Of a stretch of DNA of 64,000 nucleotides, positions 47,721 through 57,700 are shown one piece after another. This stretch comes from Puccinia triticina (Eukaryota; Basidiomycota; Pucciniomycetes; Pucciniales; Pucciniaceae): the NCBI RefSeq assembly GCF_026914185.1, contig NC_070575.1, positions 2,232,001-2,296,000 of the forward strand. The letters run 5' to 3'. The number at the start of each line of letters is the position of its first letter. The first letter of the stretch is position 1. The position numbers were made by a program, and so were the translations under genes. Under the pieces are notes generated by a model. That model did no database searches. It worked only from the letters and a program-made list of their open reading frames with translations, and was not told where the DNA came from.

Positions 47721-48475
47721 TGATGTTGTTGATTGTGACCAAGGTTTCCAAACTATTGGGCTTCATCTCCATGGAAGAATGAACTCCACAGCTAGATCCT
47801 TGACTGTAGCGTTGTCAATCTGGATTTGCCGAATGGCTTTGCGAGCTGCGCTTTTGGAATAACTGGCATCAGCTTTGATGGAATGTTTTGCAATCATGTA
47901 TTTGTTTAAATGCTTCAATGAATCTGTCAAGGATTTATCAACTGAGCCAACACTGGCAATGGTGAGTTATAGCGGATAATCCTATACCAGGCAAGCAAAG
48001 TTTCAACTGAGAGAAATGTTGACAATTCTTGAGTCCATCAATGCTTTGGCCATGAATTAGCCGAGCACCTTGAACTTCCTGAGCCACTCAATACCTCTCT
48101 TGCTTTCTGCTGTCCAATTGTCTATAGGAGACGGGAATAATCCAGTGCAACTGAAAACATGTAACGCTTGGGGGTTGCTCTCATGGTCCTGCCACATTTG
48201 GTACTGTCTTTTGGCAACAGTTTTCAAAGCTAAAAAAAAAACTCCTGAGTGGGTCTACAAACCACACAGCAATCAGCTTTTGAGTATCACTTCAGAAAAA
48301 AGTAAAGCTCACGTACCATAACCCAGTTCCCACTTCATCAAAATAGTCGACTCCAAGCATTGTGCAACAGGAGGAATAAAGCTTGAAGACCCGGATAAGC
48401 AACCCCAAATCATATTCCTCAGTTTTTGTCTTTGAATTCTTCCTTAAGGACCCAAACTCTTTTACCTGCGCAAAA
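47690..48475 (-). pseudogene. HECT-type E3 ubiquitin ligase fragment (UFD4/TRIP12-like)
   Basis: Three minus-strand exonic pieces match the HECT N-lobe in order. First is KLYSSCCTMLGVDYFDEVGTGL (about 48400-48320). Second is AKRQYQMWQDHESNPQALHV with GLFPSPID and EWLRKFKVLG, a stop, then FMAKALMDSRIVNISLS (48250-48000). Third are a SVDKSLTDSLKHLNKYM region and, in another frame, LVTINNIIELIELLTYLTL with KGVNQQITMFKAGF (47960-47650). The catalytic C-lobe cysteine was not found. UFD4-type ligases add ubiquitin to degradation substrates. This is a decayed partial copy next to hAT-3. Confidence 0.7.
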
Positions 48476-49070
48476 TTAACTATCAGACCCAGACTGACCA
48501 ACCCATTTTTGTATGAGATGCTATGGGATCAATGAGGTTTGCAAGTTAGTGATTCCACTGATCAGCAGACAAAAACCCCTTATTGATCCTGCTGATCAGC
48601 CTACAGCTCAGGCAAAAACCCGCAGCTTGCCGCATAGCCAAACAATGTGCTTTGAAAAAATGAAAACCTACAGGAGTGTCAACCCAAGAAAGCCAAGAGT
48701 GGAGGGATTCCCATACATGCGGGTTCATGTCCGCACCCTGACTCCAAGTTGTGTAGCTTTGGGGTTGCAATGATTCAGGAGGCCAGTTGGTGAGTGAACC
48801 TGTAGAGACTGTGTCTCGGGAAACTCGGTGATGATGATGGTAATGACAATGATAATGCTTGACTGGGCCTCTGGCGGAGATGTAGTCTTCTCCGCAGCAG
48901 AGAGCCGCAGCCGAGTAATACTGTGACCATGTCACAACAGCCCCCCCTCGGAAAGGCTCTAAGAAACCTACCACCAAGAAAAGGCTGGATCTACATACAA
49001 GTAATTTGAGAAAGAAATAATCTGAAAAAAAAATATTGACCAGGAGATGGGAAAAAAATGAGAAAATAAA

Positions 49071-50660
49071 CTAGAAATCATCATAAAATTCTAAATCTCC
49101 TCCAACATTGTGAACATCACAACCTGCCTCATAGTCAAGCTGCTGATCCTCGAAAGTGTCAACATGATCATTGGTGTAGTTTTTGTGATCATAATTAGCA
49201 AAATTGTTGAGATCTGAGTCATAGTTGCTATAGGGGTTGTGGTGGGGATCAATGTTCTCGTCGTTGTTACTTTCATAGTTGGGTTGTTCAGAGTAATATG
49301 GATAGCGGTCTTCAGGTAATGGACTTGGGGAATGTTGATGAGGAGAAGGATGCTCAGGAAAATGGTTCAAATGTGATGGGGGGAAATTGTTGAGGCGGTG
49401 GTTGTTTGGGCGGACATCATTCAGTTGAGAGTGTTGATACCGGTCGTCCAGCTGAAGGCGTTGATACCGGGACATCGGCCTTGGAGCTTTGTCTTCAGAA
49501 GCACTGTCATCTTCTCTAGTGAATCGTTCCGGAGGCCGTCGTAAAAATGAGGGAGTCCGAAGCGGTGGAAGGCGTCGGGTTGATGTGAGCTGTAAATCTT
49601 CAGTTTTATGATCCGGGTATCGTTCCGCGGGCCGTCTCCATTGCGACACAGTTCGAAGCGTTGGAAGCAACGGGCGTCTTGGCGCGGTGAGAGGAACTTC
49701 GATAAGATTGGATTGATCATTGTTGTTCCTGTCATCTCGAGTATGATCCAAGGAGGTAATGCCGGGGTCTGATAGCGCCGTTGGTGTTAGGTTTGGTTGA
49801 AAGCGAGCTATGTCTTGAGCCGTGGGGCCGGGGTCAATTACAAGGGCAGATTCATCGTTGTTGCCGTTAACGCGTCTACTAGCATATGAAGCAGAGAGGT
49901 CTTCAGCATTAGAACAAGTATCCATCACAAAATCAGATTGGATGTTGTCCACGTCTACATCTCCATCCAAATCGGACGGATGCAACTCGGTTTCCATTGG
50001 TGCTGCAGGTGCTAAAATAGGATGACAGCATTCTGGACCGAGATCAATGTCCAGAACTGACTGATCATCCAATTCCTCCGGATCATCAAGTTCTGGTGAT
50101 AAAAAATTATCAAGAAAATGACAGTCATCATTGGCGACCAAGATTTCATTACATCCGGCGCCAGAATCTTCATCCAGTGACTGCTCCGGAGATCGATGGT
50201 CTTGTTTTCGAGAATCTTTGATGACTTGATGCCGGCACTTAGATTCTGTTTGGTCATGATCCCGCGTAACAACTTTGCGCTTGGGCGGTCTGCGGCGACT
50301 TTGAATACGGTCTGACTGATGCTTTGGGAAACTTTGGAATGTGTACGCAGCCGGAGGGCTATTGAGCTTGAAAAGATGTGCTGGAGGTACGGACGGCGGG
50401 GGATGAGCGGCTTTCTGCGAGCTTTCACGACTGTTCCTTGACTGAGAGTGAGAGTTCCTCCAAGATTGCGAGCGGCGAGTCGGTCGTTTCCACAATGACT
50501 GTTGATGGAGTCCGCCGTGAACGTTCCGGGGAAATCCAACCTGAGTGAACGTTGGAGCGGGCCCATAGGGCATTGGAGCTGGTAAACCACCAAGAACGGC
50601 ATTCAAGTCGGCCAGGAATAGACAAATCCGACCATGAGCGCCGTACAGGTAAGTATCCAT
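49071..50660 (-). CDS. Unrecognised 529-residue protein carried by element B
   Basis: The ATG at 50660 (after the LTR and primer site) gives an uninterrupted 529-residue frame to 49071. The frame is open upstream to 50825, but that part would cover the leader. The N-terminus MDTYLYGAHGRICLFLADLN is the only compact part. Residues ~65-170 are Arg/Ser/Pro-rich (SQSRNSRESSQ, RRRPPKRKVV). The middle is acidic, with two related blocks (RRPLLPTLRTVSQWRRPAER and RRLPPLRTPSFLRRPPER). The C-terminus is Asn/Asp/Tyr/His-rich. No protease, RT or integrase motif is seen. It may be a Gag-like protein or a captured host sequence; no function is assigned. Confidence 0.6.
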   Translation of the reverse strand: MDTYLYGAHGRICLFLADLNAVLGGLPAPMPYGPAPTFTQVGFPRNVHGGLHQQSLWKRPTRRSQSWRNSHSQSRNSRESSQKAAHPPPSVPPAHLFKLNSPPAAYTFQSFPKHQSDRIQSRRRPPKRKVVTRDHDQTESKCRHQVIKDSRKQDHRSPEQSLDEDSGAGCNEILVANDDCHFLDNFLSPELDDPEELDDQSVLDIDLGPECCHPILAPAAPMETELHPSDLDGDVDVDNIQSDFVMDTCSNAEDLSASYASRRVNGNNDESALVIDPGPTAQDIARFQPNLTPTALSDPGITSLDHTRDDRNNNDQSNLIEVPLTAPRRPLLPTLRTVSQWRRPAERYPDHKTEDLQLTSTRRLPPLRTPSFLRRPPERFTREDDSASEDKAPRPMSRYQRLQLDDRYQHSQLNDVRPNNHRLNNFPPSHLNHFPEHPSPHQHSPSPLPEDRYPYYSEQPNYESNNDENIDPHHNPYSNYDSDLNNFANYDHKNYTNDHVDTFEDQQLDYEAGCDVHNVGGDLEFYDDF

Positions 50661-50835
50661 CGTAATAGTGATGAAGGTTTGCAGAAAGTATGTATAAAAA
50701 AGTAAAGGTGTAAAAAAAAAATGGTCCGGTATTTTCTTCGGGATTGAAATAGGAGAGAGAGAAGCCGGTATTATTCGTCGGTATGGATTTTCTTCAGCAA
50801 ATAAAAACTGGAATATCAGGAGCAAGACACCTTAA

Positions 50836-50847
50836 GGGCTCATAACC
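50836..50847 (-). other. Element B primer-binding site
   Basis: The minus-strand reading GGTTATGAGCCC directly follows the 5' LTR end TCTCTACA. It is complementary to the initiator tRNA-Met anticodon region. Confidence 0.75.
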
Positions 50848-50890
50848 TGTAGAGACTGTGTCTTGGGAAACTCGGTGATGATGATGGTAA

Positions 50891-51183
50891 GAGCATCCTT
50901 ACCGGTGACTAGTTTAGCTCGAAATTAGCTAGTTTAGCCACCAATCTCAACCACACCGGGTGTAGCTAAGCCCAAGCTAAATTAGTGGGAAGCTTGAATT
51001 TCAGCTAACCGTCACTACATTTAGTGACGGTTAGCTCGAAGCTAACTGCCATTTCCCGCGCCCACCACTCAGCTCCACCCCGCGCAAGCCAAACCGATAC
51101 GGCTGAATCGCTGTTGCTAAGTTAGTTTGCAACAGCTGCGAGTCAAAACTCGCGCCAACATAGCTCGACCGGTAAGGATGCTC
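50891..51183. mobile_element. 293-bp PIF/Harbinger-like MITE with TAA duplication
   Basis: 16-bp inverted ends GAGCATCCTTACCGGT. TAA lies at 50888-50890 and 51184-51186. The left LTR of element B (48801-48936) is the matching empty site. The interior is TTAGCT-rich with no gene. A 3-bp TAA/TTA duplication fits PIF/Harbinger (Tourist-type) MITEs. Confidence 0.88.
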
Positions 51184-51279
51184 TAATGACAATGATAATG
51201 CTTGACTGGGCCTCTGGCGGAGATGTAGTCTTCTCCGCAGCAGAGAGCCGCAGCCAAGTAATACTGTGACCATGTCACA

Positions 51280-52150
51280 AAAGAACCTGCGGCTGAGTTG
51301 GTTCAATAGTTATTGAAAGGTGGTGGTGCGGACGGAGATGGTAGCAGTGGCAACTGCTGGTGGCAACAGGACCTGAATGCTTATTTAAGGAGAGCAGGTC
51401 ACAACAATTTGTCCCCCCAGGGGATCCGGTTTTGTCCTACCCCCTCCCTGGGACCCTAATCACTTGATTAGGCTCTCCCTGGACTACTTTAACAACTGGC
51501 CCACTTTTGCTCATTGCTACAGCACAGCTGGAGGGTCATCCATAGGGCCTTTGGACCTTTGGGGATTTTCAACGCGTGCTGTGAGATCAATGTGACTTTT
51601 TTGCTGCATTTTTTGAGAAATAAACACCTCAAAGCTTAGATCTAGGGGTCTAGCATTTTGTGCATTTAAGAAAGTGGGATGTTGATAGAACTTAAGCATG
51701 TCCAATTATAGTGTCTTGCCCCCTAAAAAAATTATATTCCTATCATGCTTGTGGGCATTGATTAATTCCATGGGGCTGTGTGTTTTTGGGGGAGCTATGC
51801 TTGCAGGTTGGGACTGGAAGCTATTGAACCTGGATAAGAAAGTAACAGGACACTGGATTTGCAGCGGCAAAGCCCCCTTGGCCTCTAGTTCATAAATAAA
51901 GAAATAAATTGACGAATAAATAAATAATTGAATATGTAATTGTAAACAGACAATCAAACAAACATACAAATGAAAAAACTAACAGATATACCTAGAAGTT
52001 ATTTGGTTTGAATGAACAATTGAACAATTACATCAAGTAAAAGCATAACAAATCAATTGATTTTGGTATTATGATTTTAAATTATTTAGTTTTGAGTTGT
52101 GAAAGACACTTTGTCTATGAAAATCTTTGATAAAAAAAAAGAAAAATAAG
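51280..52150. other. No gene seen
   Basis: AT-rich noncoding DNA (AAATAAATAA-type from 51890). Confidence 0.45.
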
Positions 52151-52235
52151 GGGTTGTGGTGGGGTCCAGTTTCTTCTTTGCAAGTGATATTTTATATCAC
52201 TTACATAGAAGAATCTCAACCCTACCACAACCCTA
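52151..52235. repeat. Imperfect foldback, ~35-bp arms
   Basis: GGGGTTGTGGTGGGG..TTTCTTCTTTG..AAGTGATA pairs with TATCACTT..AGAAGAA..CCCTACCACAACCCT around a short AT centre. No duplication was identified. Confidence 0.6.
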
Positions 52236-52285
52236 CCCTCAATCCTCAACCCTGCCATCATTAAAGCTAGTCAGGTGAAGAGGAT

Positions 52286-52361
52286 TGTGTGTTGTGGGAT
52301 TTGAACCCACAACCCCTCTACATTCATGAGAGCTGCTCTTATACCACTGAGCTAAACACAC
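52286..52361 (-). tRNA. tRNA-like gene or tRNA pseudogene
   Basis: The acceptor GTGTGTT/AACACAC is perfect, with discriminator A. The D-arm GCTC..GAGC carries a box A (TAGCTCAGTGG), and the T-arm GTGGG-TTCAAAT-CCCAC a perfect box B. The anticodon stem is poor (two mismatches). The loop CATGAAT would read TGA but lacks U33. It is therefore probably a pseudogene or SINE head. The tRNA-like copy split by Copia-2 has the same loop. Confidence 0.55.
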
Positions 52362-52510
52362 AGTTGGTCTTGTTGGTGATTTTTGGATATTACATCATAT
52401 AGCTTGGCTCCTCAAATGGAGCTTGAAGCATATATTCCTTGCTTCATGCACCATGGACAAACTATGAATATTGCATATGCAAATCACGTATGTTTGTCAT
52501 GCATCATAGA

Positions 52511-52663
52511 TAATAGCGGGATTCAAAGTAGACCCTTGCATGCCACTTGCAAGGCAAGGCGTTCAACTCAAATGTTGAACGTTGAATTGCAGTCTCCCCG
52601 CAAAACTGGGTTATGCAAAGTGACCTGCATGCACGCACGGGTCTACTTTGGAACCCCCTAATG
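52511..52663. mobile_element. MITE family M1, copy 2 (143 bp)
   Basis: The element 52516-52658 is flanked by TAATA on the left and TAATG on the right. It has inverted ends TTCAAAGTAGACCC and GGGTCTACTTTG. The interior is shared with 35206-35356. Confidence 0.8.
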
Positions 52664-53250
52664 ATTTAATGCATACCAAACAAGGCAGGTACATGCAGCT
52701 TGGGTAACATTGTTAATGCAGCTAAGCGTCTCTAGCAAATATTACCCTGGCCGGACCGGGGTCTGCGTGTATGTAGCAGATATCGTACGTCAGGAACTCC
52801 AGCTGGATATATGCACAACATGCTCGGTTTGAGACTGGCCGCTAAAATCTGCGTATGTACATTCACGGGATGTGAACCTGGTCGCTTGGCTTCAAGGGTC
52901 ACCGCCGTTAACTGACTGAACCCTCAACAAGTGATCTCAATATAATTCGGCAAACCTACCGGGATAGAGGAGAGCTCTGGGTCAGATGGGGCTCTGACAC
53001 ACGAGCTGGGATTGAGTGCTAATATTGGTACAAGGGCCCGAAAGACAGTCCACAGTCTCCAAGCTGGCGATTGCAGCTGGACCAACAACACCGGAGAGAT
53101 TTTGATCCGGCCTCTGCCGCAAGGAACGGCCAGTCTTCCCCTGGAACCCCAGTTTATCCCAGGTTCCTTGGCCTACTGGCGAAGGCAGCACAGTCCGAGT
53201 CGGAACAACAAGCCAATGGCCACCACTCGGACTAGGCTGAAGATCACTGG
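52664..53250. other. No gene seen
   Basis: Noncoding sequence leading to the promoter of the candidate secreted-protein gene. Confidence 0.4.
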
Positions 53251-53257
53251 GAAAAGC

Positions 53258-53266
53258 TATATAAAG
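53258..53266 (+). promoter_or_regulatory. TATA box upstream of the candidate secreted protein
   Basis: TATATAAAG lies 205 bp before ATG 53471. A CT-rich leader (CATCCTCATCCTCATCC) follows. Confidence 0.5.
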
Positions 53267-53470
53267 ACGGCCAAGAGGACCCTTATCCTTCATCCTCATC
53301 CTCATCCTCTCCCCGGTCACCTTACCTCACACATGACACAGCCTTGTTATCCACATCTGTTGATTGCCTCTTGAACAGACTATCTTTCATTCGTTCCATC
53401 GAATCCTCCTTCTTTCCATCAGATCCTTGACTTTTCATTATACCCCACCATCCGAAAATCTCTAGTCATC

Positions 53471-54022
53471 ATGAGAACCTTTACCAACGGAGAAGTTAAA
53501 TCGACTTTCGCGTCTCTCGCATCCCTTTTAATACTCGTCCACGCCGTTTGCTGCTCGGGCAAAACTTCTGGCCCCAAACTCAGCAGAAAGCAGCTGCCCG
53601 TTCACTCCGAAGACTGGATGATACTCGGCAGCCATGGACTCATGCTTACTCACTACTAAACCGGGCCTAAACATGGCAACGGCATTCCGGTCATCTCTCG
53701 CAGGGACAGCGACATCCCCCTCTTCTCCTCAACCCTGACCGGCCTGACGAGCAGCCAAGACGACTTCCTCGACTGGGACTCCGACCTCGTCACGGACCTC
53801 AGAGTGCTCCTTTGCAAACCGTCACCTCTCGCGATGTCGTCACGCGCAGTTGATTGGTCCATCTCACCCGAAACTCTCGCGGAAAAGATGCGGTCCAAAT
53901 CAAAGTTTCACCCCACGTGTTGTACGAACTCAACACAAGGTCCCAGCCTCCTGCGTATTGAACTTGTGAAAAGTATGGTCCGAGTGAAGTGGGTATTGAA
54001 CCCACAACCTTGTGTACTGTGA
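53471..54022 (+). pseudogene. Candidate small secreted protein with an internal TAA
   Basis: The first 62 codons begin with a plausible signal peptide (TFASLASLLILVHAVCCSG). TAA 53657-53659 ends them, but the same frame then stays open for 120 codons to TGA 54020. That part includes RRDSDIPLFSSTLTGL and QDDFLDWDSDLVTDL. The last ~30 codons run into a tRNA-like region, so the true end may be earlier. A TATA box lies upstream. No domain is recognised and no convincing intron removes the stop. It may be a broken secreted protein or a 62-residue peptide. Rusts encode many small secreted proteins, but no role is claimed. Confidence 0.42.
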
Positions 54023-54043
54023 GAGTCAAACTCATGCATACTC
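54011..54043 (-). pseudogene. 3' half of a tRNA-like gene split by Copia-2
   Basis: The minus strand reads GAGTATGC, T-arm ATGAG-TTTGACT-CTCAC, then AGTACAC and discriminator A. Its partner is 61348-61393 (acceptor GTGTACT, box A TAGCTCAATGG, loop CATGAAT). The break lies in the variable region at the Copia-2 target duplication. Another T-arm (GTGGG-TTCAATA-CCCAC) follows at about 53966-53985. Confidence 0.65.
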
Positions 54044-54698
54044 TGTCGAGTTTTAAACTCGTACATTGAGTTTATGCTTAAATCTATGCATGCGGTGTTG
54101 CATATGGTTTGGTGACTCATAAGCATGACGATCGATCTCGATTCCGCCGGACTCTGGTAATGAAGTCATTTTTCACCAACAACTCTATTCTTCCCCTTTC
54201 CGTTCTTATTCCCACTCCTCATCATTTCATCTTCATCATTGCTACTCACCTCACTCACAAAACCTCATCGATTTCTACGCGACTTGAAGATAATCTTCAT
54301 TGTATCAAATGGAATCAATCAAAGACTCAATCTAACAATCGTCGACTCCCCAAGCATCAGGAGAGCTAGATTCAGTCTCTGGGCAGGTAGTCATTTTATT
54401 CTATTCGTGTAAAATTGTATCGTAACTGTTGTTGACGTCATTCTTACAATTTTTCAATCTAGGCTGTTTTGTTGTGGTATTCCTTGTGCTTGCGCAGCGT
54501 CGTTGTTATACTTTGTGTCAAGATTTTCTTTTTGCTTTGGTTTATTCCTCGAGGTATTTATTACATTATTATTATTAAACAATCATGTACAATAAAAGCT
54601 AATCATATTATCTTTTTCATTATTTAAGTGTATTACTTTTTATTGAGTTCTTATTTATTTAACTGTTTCAATAAAGTATTACTTCTACCATTTTTACA
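54044..54698 (+). repeat. 5' LTR of Copia-2
   Basis: 655 bp, TGTCGAG...TTTTTACA. Confidence 0.94.
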
Positions 54699-54775
54699 TG
54701 GTAGCAAGAGTCTTACTTGACAGTTAAAAAGAACTCAAAATAAGAAAACACTTCTAGGTCAAAAGCACGATCGAG

Positions 54776-57700
54776 ATGGCAGATCTTCCGGTAGTCCCCA
54801 AAATCGATGATTCCTCATCAAGTGACAACAATCATCGTAGTGACAAAATTTGAATCACTAAGCTCCGCCGCGACAACTGGCCGGAATGGAAGAAGTCATT
54901 CACGCATCTTGTTACTGGTCGTGGCGATGAAGAGGTGTTCAATGCGAAGTGGTGCGAAGGACACAAGAAGGAGAAGAAATTTCGCAAGAAAACGTCAAAT
55001 GCATATACTCTACTTGAGCTATGCGTCTCTGCTGAGTTATACCCGGTCGTTCAAGCTGTCAATAATTTTTCAGATGCGATGAAGGACTTAGCTGCTGCAT
55101 GCGGTGAAAAATCTTTAATCAAGCTTGGCGATAAACTCTATTCTCTTATTCATCTCGACTACGTTCCGGGTACATCAATTGCAGACCATATTAATAAATT
55201 TCAAACTATCTATACTTCATTAAAATCAGCTCAAATATCTACTCCGAATACTCAGATCGATACAGCTATGGCCGGCATATTTTTCCTCAAAAGTTTCCGA
55301 TTTGACGACTCTTTAAATTCACTCATTCAAAATATGTATGACATCGATCCGTTTACATTTGAAAAACTTGCCGTTTGTATGAATCTCAAACACAGTCGAG
55401 TTGTGCAATCTGGTACTGGTTCAATAAATGCGTTGTCCTCAAAGCCGTTTATTCGTCCAAATAAGGATAAATTCAAGGCTGTTGAGAAGAAATTTAGAAA
55501 TGTTGTTCCAACCAAAAATCGAACAACATCTAAAATTAATATGAGTGATCACAAATTGGATCAGCTTATTGAATCCTTAACAAAGCTTTGAACTCAGCGT
55601 CTTAACACTGTTGAGGAATCCGAGGACGAGGACGTTGCTGAAGCGGTTGCCGAATTGTCAAATGAAGATCCGGATCCTGAAGATACCGGCTTCTTTGTTG
55701 AGGACGAAAATACATTCCATATTGGTGTTGAGGGTAAAGTAGGTGACACAAGATCTAAGAGAGATGACGAGATGTCATGGACATGGTCCAGCACATTGAG
55801 TCAAGGTGTAATAATCATTCAGTGAGGAAGGATAACAGTAAAGAGAACAACTAGACTATATACATGTATAATATAGGCTAAGTTGTGGGTGTATAGGTTA
55901 GAAGCATACTACATAGGGAAATGCTAATACACTATTTCAACACACCCCCTTGCTGATAACTCTATACTGAACAAGTCCTACTTGTCCAACCTTCACATAC
56001 CCAGATCTTGAATGGCTTGGTTAGGCCAAAGGGGTTAGTTAGGACAAGCAGCTGTCAGTACATACAACCAGACTGAGAAAGGCAACAAAGTTTATGAACC
56101 AAGGTAGAGATCCATCCTACACAAGCAGCAGGGAAAAGCATTTTTCATCTAATATATCCAACAAGTGGAGGGTAGGAATTACCTATAAGGCTAGACCGGA
56201 GTTGTCATCGCCAGAACGGGGTTGACTTTTTCCAATAGTCAAATTTTTGGTGTGACTATCAGAATCAACAAAAGAAATTAGACTGGTCACCTGGGGAAAT
56301 AAAATAAATAACTTGGCCAGTAAACCTGAGTCCGAAGAAGCGGTTACACCTGCCAACAGTTGAATGAAAAAAAATGATTGGGGCTACAGGCAGTTTCTTG
56401 GAGTCAAAGGGCATCGGTCGACTATCTGGAGATATTCCAGTAAGTAGGGACAAGACCCGACAGTCCTGGTGAGCAGTGAAGCGTCCAGGCGCACGCCAAC
56501 AAGTCATGACTTCGGCAACAAGTCCTTCAACGATCCGACAAGTCTCGGCGAGCAATGAGAGGCTTCCAATGACAACCGAAGAGTCCTGACGAGGTGGGAA
56601 ACCGCGGGGGGACGGGGAGAGACAATCGAGGCCAGAGATAGTTGATCGAGGCAAGAGGGGGTTCATTGAGGTCAGAAAGGATTAATCGAGGCGAGAGAGA
56701 GCTCCTGGCCAGCGTAGACAAGTCCTAGTGATCATGGACGGGATCCGACAAGCTGCAATGAGTACCAGGGAATCCTGAAGGACCTTGACGAGATTGGACG
56801 AGTTTGAATGAACGGAAATGTTGCTCGAACGACTCCTGACGATCTCCAAAGACTTCAGACGGCAATTACGAGTTCCGAGAGCGACGACGAGTCCGTGAGC
56901 GACGACGAGTCCGTGAGCGACGACGAGTCCGTGAGCGACAACGAGTCTGTGAGCGACGACGAGTCCGTGAGCGACGAGAGTCCCGACGAGTCCATGAGCA
57001 ACAACGAGTCGGAAGCCGAGTAGCGCCGCATACGGGGGGAAGGACGGGGGTTGAGTTTGAAAGAAAAAAAAGTCCGGAAGAACAAGTGATACCGGTGGAA
57101 GTGAGTGTGTAAAAAAAATATAAAGGTGCAACAGGCGGAGCACATGGGTCTCATAACCTGTTGAGGGTAAAGTAGGTGACACAAGATCTAAGAGAGATGA
57201 CAAGATGTCATGGACATGGTCCAGCACATTGAGTCAAGGTGTAATAATCATTCAGTGAGGAAGGATAACAGTAAAGAGAACAACTAGACTATATACATGT
57301 ATAATATAGGCTAAGTTGTGGGTGTATAGGTTAGAAGCATACTACACAGGGAAATGCTAATACACTATTTCAACAATTGGTCCTATTGATAACGAGAAGA
57401 TTTGGCTAGTTCTTGATACTGGTGCTTCAAAATCCAGTGTCTGATGTTCGGCTTCTTTCAAATCTCCAACCCATCACGAAATCCATGCAAACTTACTCCG
57501 GATCAATTGATATCACTCATACTGGTTCAATGCGTTTTGGCAAATACAACATCTTTCCAGTTTATCTTGCACCATCTGGGAAATGTAATCTCATCTCTGT
57601 TTCTCAACTCAAAGATCACGGATTTCAATGTGTACACAAGAATAAGTTATTCTTGGTGTACATGGGTACAACGGTCATCAAGCAATTTCCTCGAACAGGC

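Larger units (their letters stand above)
48801..51279 (-). mobile_element. Element B: short-LTR retrotransposon carrying one non-pol ORF
   Basis: Direct repeats 48801-48936 and 50848-51279 are 136 bp each once a 293-bp MITE and its 3-bp duplication are removed from the right copy. Read on the minus strand they run TGTGACATGG...GTCTCTACA. A primer site GGTTATGAGCCC lies inside the 5' LTR (complement of 50836-50847). A G7 purine tract (complement of about 48940-48950) precedes the 3' LTR. Between them is a single 529-codon ORF and no gag-pol. GAACC occurs at the left edge (48796-48800) and 3 bp beyond the right edge, so the target duplication is imperfect. Confidence 0.8.

Noticed and set aside
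53471..53659. Intron that would bypass TAA 53657
   Set aside because: No donor with a reasonable consensus before the stop pairs in phase with the CTCTCGCAG acceptor-like site at about 53701.
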